Positions 23,378 through 32,200 of a DNA stretch of 54,179 nt are shown here, one piece after another; position 1 is the first letter of the stretch; each line of letters begins with the position of its first letter. The position numbers were made by a program, and so were the translations under genes. The notes below the pieces were generated by a model. It searched no databases. It was not told where the DNA came from and worked only from the letters and a program-made list of their open reading frames with translations. The DNA comes from Dyella sp. C11 (GTDB taxonomy: Bacteria; Pseudomonadota; Gammaproteobacteria; Xanthomonadales; Rhodanobacteraceae): assembly GCF_003121485.1 (NCBI RefSeq), contig NZ_QAVX01000004.1:1-54179 (forward strand), read 5' to 3'.

Positions 23378-24159
23378 CGTTTTTCCCCATGGATTGCGGC
23401 GGCAAGACCGCCACTGTAGTTGATGTGCGTGACGCCATCGGTATCCACGCTACCGAAGCCTGCCAACCAGCGTTCGAGCATGGGATCACGATGGCGTGGT
23501 GCGACGACGGCCATGAAGCGACGCGCGAGCGGACTCAGCTGCAAGCGTCCGTCCACACGCAGTGGCCCTTTGCCATCGTCCTGCACGTGCCCTTCGATGA
23601 CGCCATTGGTGGCGCGCAGATCGGCGCGCTGGCCGCCCAGTAGCAGATTGCCCTGTTGTGGCAACAGCAGGACGGCGTCATCCCATTGCACGCGTGCGTC
23701 GAGTGTCCATGGCCAACCGCCTTGCAGCTCGATGCGCCCAGCCGTGACACGCAGCGTGCCGCGCGGCCATCCTCCAAGCACCACGGGGCCCGAACCCAAT
23801 ACACCGAGATCGATGCGCATTTGGACGTCCGTCCAGGTCGCGTCGGTCGCTTTGCCGCCGGTCATGCGGCCGGCGAAATCAACGCGCGGGCCATGCAGTT
23901 CCACATGCAACCGATTGTCGCCCAGCAAGGCGAAACGGGAGAGTTGCCATTGCAGCGCTCCCAGGTCTTCGCCTTTGGCGGACAACACGTGGGCGGCCTT
24001 GCCGTCCCATACCAGGCCACTGACGTCCTGCAATTGAACGCCGCCCAGGCGCGATTCCAGCCAGGGCATGGCCCAGCGCGCGGGCAGGAACCAAAGCAGC
24101 GCAAAAGCGACGAAAAGCAGCGCCACCAGGGCAATAAGCGGGGTACGCCAGACCTTCAA
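23374..24159 (-). CDS. gspN: Type II secretion system protein N (GspN)-like
   Basis: The 261-residue product has one N-terminal transmembrane helix (about 8-28) and a beta-rich periplasmic domain. The opening LPARWAMPWLESRLGGVQLQDVSGLVWDG and the LGALQWQLSRFALL, WPRGTLRVTAGRIELQGGWPW segments fit GspN/XcsN. The start appears to be TTG at 24159, with GGGAG 7 bases upstream; the next in-frame ATG would remove the membrane anchor. No other secretion gene lies in the window, so this is an orphan copy at the head of the hydrolase operon. It is divergent from bioA by 50 bases. Confidence 0.82.
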   Translation of the reverse strand: MKVWRTPLIALVALLFVAFALLWFLPARWAMPWLESRLGGVQLQDVSGLVWDGKAAHVLSAKGEDLGALQWQLSRFALLGDNRLHVELHGPRVDFAGRMTGGKATDATWTDVQMRIDLGVLGSGPVVLGGWPRGTLRVTAGRIELQGGWPWTLDARVQWDDAVLLLPQQGNLLLGGQRADLRATNGVIEGHVQDDGKGPLRVDGRLQLSPLARRFMAVVAPRHRDPMLERWLAGFGSVDTDGVTHINYSGGLAAAIHGEKR

Positions 24160-24209
24160 ATCGACTCCCAGACTTGAGCGAGCATGCTGGAACCACCGAT
24201 CATAGCCGG

Positions 24210-25568
24210 ATGAACACTCTCCCCGCTGCCGACGCGCTGGTGCGTCGCGACCTGAGCCTGCTGTGGCACCCCTGCACGCAGATGCACGACCACCAGACGG
24301 TACCCATGGTGCCCATTGCGCGCGGCGAAGGCGCGTGGCTCATCGACACACAAGGCCGCCGTTACCTCGATGGCATCAGTTCGTGGTGGACCAATATCTT
24401 CGGCCACGCCAATCCACGCCTGGTAGCGGCTCTCGCGGAACAGGCCAACACGCTGGAGCACGTGATTTTCGCGGGCTTCACGCATGAGCCCGCCGTGGCC
24501 CTGGCCGAGGAACTGGTCCGCGTGACGCCACCGGGCCTGGATCGCGTATTCCTTGCCGACAACGGCTCGGCGGCCATTGAAGTGGCGCTGAAGATGAGCT
24601 TCCACTATTGGCTTAATCAGGGGCATGGCGAGAAGACGCGTTTCATCGCGCTCACCGGCAGCTATCACGGTGAAACGCTGGGTGCGCTTTCGGTGAGCGA
24701 CGTGGCGCTCTACCGCAAGACGTATGCGCCGTTGCTGCTTACGCCGATCCTGGCGCCATCTGCCGATACCTACGAGGCGCAGCCCGGTGAAAGTGCGACC
24801 GAGGTTGCCGCCCGGCGCCTGGAAGAACTGCGCCAGTTGCTGGAACAACACGCACACGAAGTATGTGCAGTGATTGTCGAGCCGCTGGTGCAGTGCGCGG
24901 GCGGCATGCGCATGTATCACCCGGACTATCTCGCCGGCTTGCGTCGCCTGTGCGACGCGTACAACGTGCATTTCATCGCCGACGAAATCGCCGTGGGCTT
25001 TGGGCGCACGGGCACGCTGTTCGCTTGCGAACAGGCAGATGTGTCACCCGATTTCATGTGTTTGTCCAAAGGTCTTACAGGTGGTTTTCTGCCACTGTCG
25101 GCGGTGCTTACGACCATGCAGGTGTATGAGGCCTTCTACGCGGAGTACAGCGCAGGCAAGGCATTTCTGCATTCGCACAGCTATACGGGCAATCCGCTGG
25201 CGTGTCGCGTGGCGCTGGAAACGCTGCGCATCTTCCGCGACGAACCGGTGCTGGAGCGCAATCAAATCTTGTCCGCACACCTGGCCAAGCGCCTGGCGCC
25301 GCTGCGTGATCATCCAAACGTGGCCGATGTACGCCAGACCGGCATGATCGCCGCAGTGGAACTGGTGGCGGACAAGGCAACCCGCACGCCGTTCCCGTCA
25401 ACGGACCGGCGTGGGCTGCGCGTGTATTTGCACGGCCTGGAACACGGCGCCCTGCTGCGACCGCTGGGCGACGTGATCTATTTCATGCCGCCCTACGTGG
25501 TCACCACCGACGAGATCGACCATCTGGTCGACACCGCTATCGCCGGCATGGAACGCGCAGTCGCCTAG
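24210..25568 (+). CDS. bioA: Adenosylmethionine-8-amino-7-oxononanoate aminotransferase BioA
   Basis: The 452-residue PLP enzyme makes 7,8-diaminononanoate from KAPA with S-adenosylmethionine as amino donor, in biotin synthesis. PLP lysine is Lys287 in LSKGLTGG, and the cofactor-binding DEI (258-260) and SYHGETLGALSVSD region are present. Substrate-pocket motif LWHPCTQM and the SSWW segment are typical of BioA. I take the ATG at 24210; an upstream in-frame TTG at 24174 adds 12 residues inside the gspN promoter region. No clear Shine-Dalgarno is seen. No other bio gene is in the window. Confidence 0.95.
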   Translation: MNTLPAADALVRRDLSLLWHPCTQMHDHQTVPMVPIARGEGAWLIDTQGRRYLDGISSWWTNIFGHANPRLVAALAEQANTLEHVIFAGFTHEPAVALAEELVRVTPPGLDRVFLADNGSAAIEVALKMSFHYWLNQGHGEKTRFIALTGSYHGETLGALSVSDVALYRKTYAPLLLTPILAPSADTYEAQPGESATEVAARRLEELRQLLEQHAHEVCAVIVEPLVQCAGGMRMYHPDYLAGLRRLCDAYNVHFIADEIAVGFGRTGTLFACEQADVSPDFMCLSKGLTGGFLPLSAVLTTMQVYEAFYAEYSAGKAFLHSHSYTGNPLACRVALETLRIFRDEPVLERNQILSAHLAKRLAPLRDHPNVADVRQTGMIAAVELVADKATRTPFPSTDRRGLRVYLHGLEHGALLRPLGDVIYFMPPYVVTTDEIDHLVDTAIAGMERAVA

Positions 25569-25903
25569 TGACCGCCGCTTACCGTGATGCTCGGGTCCAG
25601 CTGTTGCAGCGCGGGCCCCAGCGTCGGCGAGCCGGTGTTGCGGATGTCCTGGCTGCTGTAGCTGCGACCTGCGACTGGCAGGCAGGTACCGGGTTTCGCC
25701 GGAATCAGGCTGCCGGTGGTTTGCAGGCAATTGCGGTTGCCAGGCTTGAGCGGCGTGCGTGACGCATCGGGGTTGGCCTGGGTCGCGGTGTCCTGCTGGG
25801 CCGACTGAACCGTGGCGCCCGACACGGCGGACGTCTGCTGGGCCCATGCAAGCGGCGCGAGACCCAACGCCAGGCCAAGAACAAGCAATGATTTGGTGAG
25901 CAT
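25565..25903 (-). CDS. Small exported protein, function unknown
   Basis: The 112-residue product has a clear signal peptide (1-21, cleavage after AWA) and a strong GGAGG site before the ATG at 25903. The mature part is Ser/Thr/Gln-rich and carries two cysteines (NRNCLQ and GTCLP, 16 residues apart) likely to form a disulfide. Its stop overlaps the convergent bioA stop by 4 bases. I do not recognise the family. Confidence 0.75.
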   Translation of the reverse strand: MLTKSLLVLGLALGLAPLAWAQQTSAVSGATVQSAQQDTATQANPDASRTPLKPGNRNCLQTTGSLIPAKPGTCLPVAGRSYSSQDIRNTGSPTLGPALQQLDPSITVSGGH

Positions 25904-26075
25904 GATCCACCTCCGGGGAGTGAGGGATACCTGACATGCTGCTCCGCGGCCTGCCCGTCCGCAAATGCTGCTCCGACAGCATCTCCCGGGCGTTCAGCTA
26001 ACCGGCCGCAAGCCGCATGGGACGGCCTCCGGCCGGTCCGCTATGCTTTTGTTTTCCGCATTCCAAGAACGCTTC

Positions 26076-26810
26076 ATGCGCACGATCCGCATACATGTCG
26101 AACTGCCGCTGGCCGTGGGCCAGGAACTTGGCCTGCCCGCCCAGGCCGGCGAGCACGTGGCGCGCGTGCTGCGGATGACCGCCGGAGCCCCCATCACGCT
26201 GTTCAACGGCGATGGCGTGGATTACCCCTCGGTGATCGTGGCCGTGGGCAAGCGCGATGTCTCGGTGCGCGTGGAAGCCGCCGAACCCGTGGGCAATGAG
26301 TCGCCGCTGGCGCTCACGCTCGCCCAGGGCGTGGCCCGCGGCGAGAAGATGGACCTGATCGTGCAGAAGGCGACCGAGCTGGGCGTGGCGCGCATCGTTC
26401 CGCTGATCACCGAGCGTTCGGAAGTGAAGCTCGATGCCAGCCGCGCCGAAAAGCGGCTGGCCCACTGGCAGGCCGTGTCAGCCAGCGCATGCGAGCAAAG
26501 CGGTCGCGCGCGCCTGCCGGAAGTGCTTCCCGCCGTACCGCTGGAACAGTGGCTTCGCCAGTTGCCGCAGGATGGCGCCTTGCGCCTGGCACTCCTGCCC
26601 GAGGGCACACGCCAGGCCAACGAACTTTCCTTTACTCCCGCCGGCGGCGTGCTGGTGGTGGGGCCTGAGGGTGGACTGGGCCAGCGCGATACGGCTGCGC
26701 TCGGCGAAGCCGGCTTCAGTGGCCTGCGACTGGGTCCGCGCATACTGCGCACGGAAACGGCCGGGCTCGCGGCGTTGGCGGCGTTGCAGGCGCTGCACGG
26801 GGATATCTGA
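26076..26810 (+). CDS. rsmE: 16S rRNA (uracil-1498-N3)-methyltransferase RsmE
   Basis: The 244-residue SPOUT methyltransferase modifies U1498 of 16S rRNA. The N-terminal PUA-like domain (HVARVLRM, LFNGDG) is followed by the trefoil-knot domain with GEKMDLIVQKATELGVARIVPL, ERSEVK and the SAM-binding VVGPEGGLG and LRLGPRILRTETAGLAAL. The ATG at 26076 gives the usual family start (MRTIRIH); a second in-frame ATG at 26043 is possible. Neither has a strong ribosome-binding site. Confidence 0.95.
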   Translation: MRTIRIHVELPLAVGQELGLPAQAGEHVARVLRMTAGAPITLFNGDGVDYPSVIVAVGKRDVSVRVEAAEPVGNESPLALTLAQGVARGEKMDLIVQKATELGVARIVPLITERSEVKLDASRAEKRLAHWQAVSASACEQSGRARLPEVLPAVPLEQWLRQLPQDGALRLALLPEGTRQANELSFTPAGGVLVVGPEGGLGQRDTAALGEAGFSGLRLGPRILRTETAGLAALAALQALHGDI

Positions 26811-26836
26811 GCAGCCAAGGACCGCCCTCTGTGCTC

Positions 26837-26862
26837 GTCATTCGGGCGCTGGCCGGAGTGAC
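26837..26862. repeat. Degenerate REP-like palindrome
   Basis: GTCATTCGGGCG...CCGGAGTGAC resembles the GTCATTCCGGCG repeat with substitutions that weaken the palindrome. It lies between convergent rsmE and chpC. Confidence 0.55.
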
Positions 26863-26897
26863 GGTCTTGCATAGAGTTGGTTCTGCCGGCTGGAGAA

Positions 26898-26928
26898 ACA
26901 AAAACACGCCCACGAGGGGCGTGCTTTT
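26898..26928 (-). terminator. Rho-independent terminator of the pilG-chpC operon
   Basis: On the minus strand CACGCCC (26923-26917) pairs with GGGCGTG (26911-26905) around a 5-base loop, followed by TTTTTGTTT. It lies 22 bases beyond the chpC stop. The plus side has only CTTTT, so it may also weakly stop rsmE transcripts. Confidence 0.85.
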
Positions 26929-26949
26929 GAGCAAAGCGGCAGCGAAAAC

Positions 26950-27426
26950 TCAGCTTGCCAGTTCGAGCAAATCCAGCAGCTCCGCTTCGATGCCTTCCAG
27001 GTCCGGGATGACCGCGATGTCGTCGCGCACCAGCACCTGGGCCTTCACGCCCGGCGGCAACGGTGCGCCGTCGTGGGTGGGAATGATCAGCTCGGCGTTG
27101 AGCGTGGTCAGGCGCGGGAAACCCTGCGTGACCACCGCGATGAACGGCAGGTCGGCATGACCGCCCAGCGCCTTCAGCACGGCAACGCGGAAGGACTGCT
27201 CGCTGTCGCCCTCGCCCGCACCGGCGAGCGTGTTGAACGACACCAGCGGCACGCGCCAGCCACGCCATGCGATACGACCCAGCAACCAGGATGGCGAGTT
27301 CTCCACCGGCTCGGGCGCGGGCATGGTGATCACTTCGGCCACGGTGGCGTTGGGCAACAACAGGCGCAAGTTGCCAACCGGCACCAGTACGCAACGGATT
27401 TCACGCGGTAGTGGCAGATCGCTCAT
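26950..27426 (-). CDS. chpC: CheW-like adaptor of the twitching chemosensory system (ChpC)
   Basis: The 158-residue single CheW domain carries LVPVGNLRLLLPNATVAEVI, WLLGRIAWRGWRVPLVSF and VLVRDDIAVIPDL. Position after chpB and at the end of the operon identifies it with ChpC, a second coupling protein that links additional receptors to ChpA. Its ATG overlaps the chpB stop (ATGA). Confidence 0.88.
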   Translation of the reverse strand: MSDLPLPREIRCVLVPVGNLRLLLPNATVAEVITMPAPEPVENSPSWLLGRIAWRGWRVPLVSFNTLAGAGEGDSEQSFRVAVLKALGGHADLPFIAVVTQGFPRLTTLNAELIIPTHDGAPLPPGVKAQVLVRDDIAVIPDLEGIEAELLDLLELAS

Positions 27427-29291
27427 CGCCGGCCCTCCATCGACATCTCTTCTACCAGGCGCGCCGCCAGTTCCGCCGGCGTGCCCGAATAACTATGCAA
27501 ACGCTCGGCTTCGATGCCGTGCACCATATCGGCGAACTGGCCGTCCGACGACTCGATCCACACCTGGCCACCGCGATCGTGGATGGCCTGGCAGCCACCC
27601 AGCGCATCGTTGGCCTGCCCGGCGAACACGATGGCCTGCGCATTGCGGCCGAACACATTGGCCGCCAGCGTGAAACTCGCATCGATCGGCGAGCTGCGCA
27701 TGTCGTTGTTTTCCAGCGGCTGCAGTTCCACGCGACCGTCGCGATTCACGCGCGCCTGCTGTCCATCGGGCACCACCAGCACTTCGCCGACGCGGGCGCG
27801 GGCGCCCGGCGTGGCAACACGTACCGGCAGTTCGCTGTAGCGGGTCAAGGTGTCGGACAACGCATCCACCGATTTGCCGCCCAGATGCTGGACATGCAGC
27901 ACCGCCGCGCGAAGGTTCGGCGGCAGCATGGAAAGGAACGAGCAGACCGCCTCAAGACTGTCGGCTGCAGCGCCAAGCACCAGCAGGCGACCGATCGCGC
28001 TATCGAGATCATCCAGCATCATTTCAGTGCCGCTGCTCTCGAAGTCGCGAGGAGCAAGCGCTTCTTCCATCGACACCAGCTCCAGCTTCATGCCGGGCTC
28101 GATGATGGAGGACGCCTCTGCGCCACCTTCCGGCGCAAGGAAATCGGCCGCACTGAGTTTCTCGATGCCGAATTCCGAAGGCTGAGCAGGGAGCGGCGGC
28201 GGCGCGGCTGGCGCCGGTGCAGCAGCCTCGCCTTCATCAACCAGCGACCAACTCGATGCGGTGCCCAGCAGCGACGGCGACTTCGCCTCGCTTTCTGCGG
28301 GAGCCGCCGGCATGAACGAATCGTCCAACGGCGCCAGCGAGAGGTGATCCAGCTGGAACGATGGCATCTGGCGCGACGCCGCTTCCGGCGCAGGCGCCTC
28401 GAACGGCGCCGGGCCCTGCGTGGCAAGCGTGTCCAAGCCGAACGAACCATCGTGCAGCGGCGGCAACGCGTCGTCCGCGCCAAATTTCAGCGTCGAACCG
28501 ACATCCTCATCGGCCACATGCGTGTGGCCATCGAACGCGGCGAAATTGCCATCGTGCAGCGGCGGCAGGTCATCGTCGGCCGTGAACTTGAGGCCCGAAC
28601 CGAACTCGCTTTCGGCCTCATCGGCCGGGAGATCGGCAAAGGCCGCGAAATCGTCGATGTGCAGCGGCTCCTGCTCGGCGTGCAACGTCGCCAGCAGGCT
28701 GTGTTCTTCGTCAGTCGCAGCGGGCTCATCGGCGGCGAGCAGCGCCTCGAGTTCAGCGGCGAGCGATTCGGATTCGACTTCGTTCGCTTCCACCGTTTCC
28801 GGCGTCGCCACGACCGGCTCGACCTCTTCCACGGGGGCCGCGAACACCGGTTCGTCGAACGCCGGAACGGGCGGGATCTCCACGCTTTCGACCACGGCGA
28901 CCGGCTCGGCCACCTCAGGCACGGCCGGTGCATCCAGCGGACGTGGCGGATCAAGGTCGCCCTGCGCCATCACCTTCACCGCGAGATGGCGCGCCCAGCG
29001 CGCACGATCCCAGCCATCGAGCGAACGGCTGGCAGCGGCGTCGTTGAAGACCACGCGCGGGCGGTCGCCTTCGATCACGTCATAGAGACGATCGATATCG
29101 TCGGCCGCATCTTCGTCCAGATTCACCACCAGCACTTCGGCGCCGGTGGTGTTGACCATCTGCTTGCTGAGGGTGGACAGCGCACCTTCGTGCACGATCC
29201 TCGCCCCGCGTTCCTGCAACGCTTCACGCAGCTGACCGCCGAGTGCCACGTCATCGAACAACAGCGCTACCGCAGTCGCCGTTTCAGCCAT
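27423..29291 (-). CDS. chpB: ChpB-like protein: degenerate receiver, long acidic linker, CheB-type domain without catalytic Ser
   Basis: The 622-residue product has three parts. Residues 1-110 look like a degenerate receiver (VALLFDD, VLVVNLDED). Residues about 120-430 are an acidic, Ala/Pro-rich linker with two near-identical units DDLPPLHDGNF and DDALPPLHDGSF. Residues about 432-622 align with the CheB methylesterase. In that domain the histidine (VQH, His469) and aspartate (AND, Asp562) are kept, but GAST, with the nucleophile, reads GAAA (Ala442-Ala443). The protein should therefore not hydrolyse receptor methyl esters. It overlaps chpA by 8 bases and chpC by 4. ChpB identity is by position and fold. 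Confidence 0.8.
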   Translation of the reverse strand: MAETATAVALLFDDVALGGQLREALQERGARIVHEGALSTLSKQMVNTTGAEVLVVNLDEDAADDIDRLYDVIEGDRPRVVFNDAAASRSLDGWDRARWARHLAVKVMAQGDLDPPRPLDAPAVPEVAEPVAVVESVEIPPVPAFDEPVFAAPVEEVEPVVATPETVEANEVESESLAAELEALLAADEPAATDEEHSLLATLHAEQEPLHIDDFAAFADLPADEAESEFGSGLKFTADDDLPPLHDGNFAAFDGHTHVADEDVGSTLKFGADDALPPLHDGSFGLDTLATQGPAPFEAPAPEAASRQMPSFQLDHLSLAPLDDSFMPAAPAESEAKSPSLLGTASSWSLVDEGEAAAPAPAAPPPLPAQPSEFGIEKLSAADFLAPEGGAEASSIIEPGMKLELVSMEEALAPRDFESSGTEMMLDDLDSAIGRLLVLGAAADSLEAVCSFLSMLPPNLRAAVLHVQHLGGKSVDALSDTLTRYSELPVRVATPGARARVGEVLVVPDGQQARVNRDGRVELQPLENNDMRSSPIDASFTLAANVFGRNAQAIVFAGQANDALGGCQAIHDRGGQVWIESSDGQFADMVHGIEAERLHSYSGTPAELAARLVEEMSMEGRR

Positions 29292-32200
29292 TGAGCGACT
29301 CCGTGGTGCGCTGCTCGAGCACCTCACCGATCTGTGCCAGCAATTCGGCCTCCTGGTAAGGCTTGCCGAGGTAACGGTCCACGCCGATGTCGAACGCGCG
29401 CTGGCGATGCTTATCGCCGGTACGCGAGGTGATCATGATGATCGGCACGTCGCGCAAGCGCGGGTCCGCCTTCATGTGCGTGGCCAGCTCGTAACCGTCC
29501 ATGCGCGGCATTTCGATGTCGAGCAGCATCAGGTCAGGCACGCGCTCGTGCAGCTTTTCGAGTGCGTCGACACCGTCCTTGGCGGTGGTGACTTCGTACT
29601 CGTGGCGTTCCAGCACGCGACCGGTGACCTTGCGCATGGTGATGGAGTCGTCGACCACCATCACCAGCGGACGCACGCGCTCTTCTTCGACCACTGGCGT
29701 GGCGACAGCGGTGAGGCCTTCTTCCAGGCGAGCCAGTCGGCGGGCCACGCCATGACGCACCAGCGGAGCGAGATCAAGAATGATCAGCACCGAACCGTCG
29801 CCCATGATCGTCGCGCCGAGAATGCCCGGCACCGAACTGATCTGCGGACCGACCGACTTCACCACGATTTCGCGCGAGCCGATCACGGCATCGATGCGAA
29901 TCGCAGCGCGCAGGTCGCCCGAACGCGTCAGCAGCAACGGGATCTGTTCTTCGTCAGCGGCATGCGACGACGCCGTGCCAAGCAGATCCGACAGGTCGTG
30001 GATGTCGAAGCTTTCGCCGCCGTACGGGAACGTCGGTTCCGCATCGGCCATGCGCTCGGCAAGTTCCGACGGGCTGATGCGCGCCACGCCCTGCACCGAG
30101 GTCATCGGGATGGCGAAGTTGGCTTCGCCAATACGAACCAGGATGGCTTGCGTCACCGCGAGGGTGAACGGCAGGCGCAGCACGAAGGTGGTGCCCTGGC
30201 CTTCCTTCGACTCGATGGACAGCGCACCGCCAAGCTGCTTGATTTCGTTCGCCACCACGTCCATGCCCACGCCGCGGCCAGCGAGCTGGGTCACGGTGCT
30301 GGCGGTGGAGAAGCCCGGCTGCGTGATGAGGGCGAGCACCTGGTCGTCGCTGAGACGTGCATCGGCGCGGATCAGGTTGCGCTCGATACCGCGCTTGCGG
30401 ATGGCGTCGCGGTCGAGACCACGGCCGTCGTCCGTCACGCGCACCACGACTTCGGTCGCTTCACGTGCCACGCGAATGCGCACCGCGCCTTCTTCCGGCT
30501 TGCCTGCCTTGCGGCGATCCTTCGGCGACTCGATACCGTGTGCCACGGCGTTGCGCAGCATGTGCTCGAACGGCGCCTTGATGCGGTCGAGCAGGTTGCG
30601 ATCCATTTCGCCGTGGGCGCCTTCCACGTACAGCTGGGCGCCCTTGCCTTCTTCCTGTGCGGCCTGGCGCAGCGTGCGGCGCAGGTTCGGCACCATGGTG
30701 TCGAACGGCAGCATGCGCGTGCGCAGCAAGCCTTCCTGCAGTTCCGAGCTCACGCGCGACTGCTGGATCAGCAGCGTTTCGGCCTGTCGGGTCAGTTCGT
30801 CCAGCATGCCCTGAATGGACACAAGGTCGGATACCGACTCGGCCAGCGCACGCGAGTACTGCTGCAGCTGCGAGAAGCGGTCGAGTTCGAGCGGGTCGAA
30901 CACCGAGATGCCCGCTTCGCGATGCTCGCGCTGGAAGCGCGCGATGATCTGCGCTTCCGTTTCGATTTCCATCATGCGCAGCTGGCCGCGCAGACGCTGC
31001 ACGGTCTGGTCGAGTTCGACCAGGTTGAAGCGGTAGCCGGCAACCTGCTGTTCGAGACGCGAACGGTAGATCGCGACCTCGCCCGCGTGATTCACCAGCG
31101 TGTCGAGCAGTTCGGCGCGAACGCGGATCTGTTCCTGCGGTGTGCTCGGCGCTTCGTCGCGTTCTTCCGGTAAAAGCTCCGGCAACGGCGCAAGGCGTGC
31201 CGGGAACGGCACGACGTTGACCGGCTCGGCGATGTCCTTCGCTTCGACGGCAGCGGCTTCGCTGGGTTCCGTCGCGACAGCTTCGGTGGACATGCCCAGG
31301 AAGCGATCGATGATCGCCTGCGGGTACGGCACCGGACGGCCTTGCGACACCAGCTGCACCAGACCGTGCAACTTGTCGAAGCCTACTTCCAGCGCAGCAA
31401 TCAGCTCGCCGATATGCGCGGAATCCGCGTGCAGCGGCTTTTCCAGCGCCGTTTCGATGGCGTGCGTGAGATCGCCCACCGGCACCATGCCGGCGATGCG
31501 CGCGCCACCCTTGAGGGTGTGCAGGTCACGCAGGATGTCGCCGAGATGTTCGATGGCAGTCGGTTCGGCACGCCATTGGGCGAGCACGCTGTCCGAGTGG
31601 TCGAGAATCTCGCGCGCTTCCTCGACGAAGATTTCCAGCAGATCGGGGTCGATCTGGTTGGGCAGCAAGGCGTTTTCGTCCACCACTTCGTCGACAGGCG
31701 CGTGCGTGGCGGCGGCAACCGGTTCTTCCACCACCGGCTCTTCGACAGCAGGTGCGGCGACGACCGGTTCTTCGACGGCCGGCTCTTCGACGACGGGTTC
31801 TTCCGCGACGGGTGCCTGCACTTCCTCGGCGATGGTCTCTTCTGCCGCGGGTTCGCTGAACACCGGCGCTTCAAGCACGATCTCTTCGACCGATGCCGGT
31901 TCCACCGGCTCGATGACCTCGGCGTCCGCCGCGTCAGCGACGGGTACGGATTCGTGCGTGGCGTCGACGTGCGCGGCCTCGATCTCGACGGGCGGAATCT
32001 CCGTCTCTTCGATCTCGATGGCATGCACGGCGTGATCGGCAGGCGTATCCAGCTCGTCGGCAACCGGGCCCACTTCCAGCGTTTCCGCCTCGTCGAGCAG
32101 GTCGGCGTAGACCTTGGCGAAATCGTCCTCGTCGTCCTTGCTGATAACGGGCGCGGATGCCGGCGTGTGATGCGAGAGCTGATCGGCGGCCGGCAGATGC

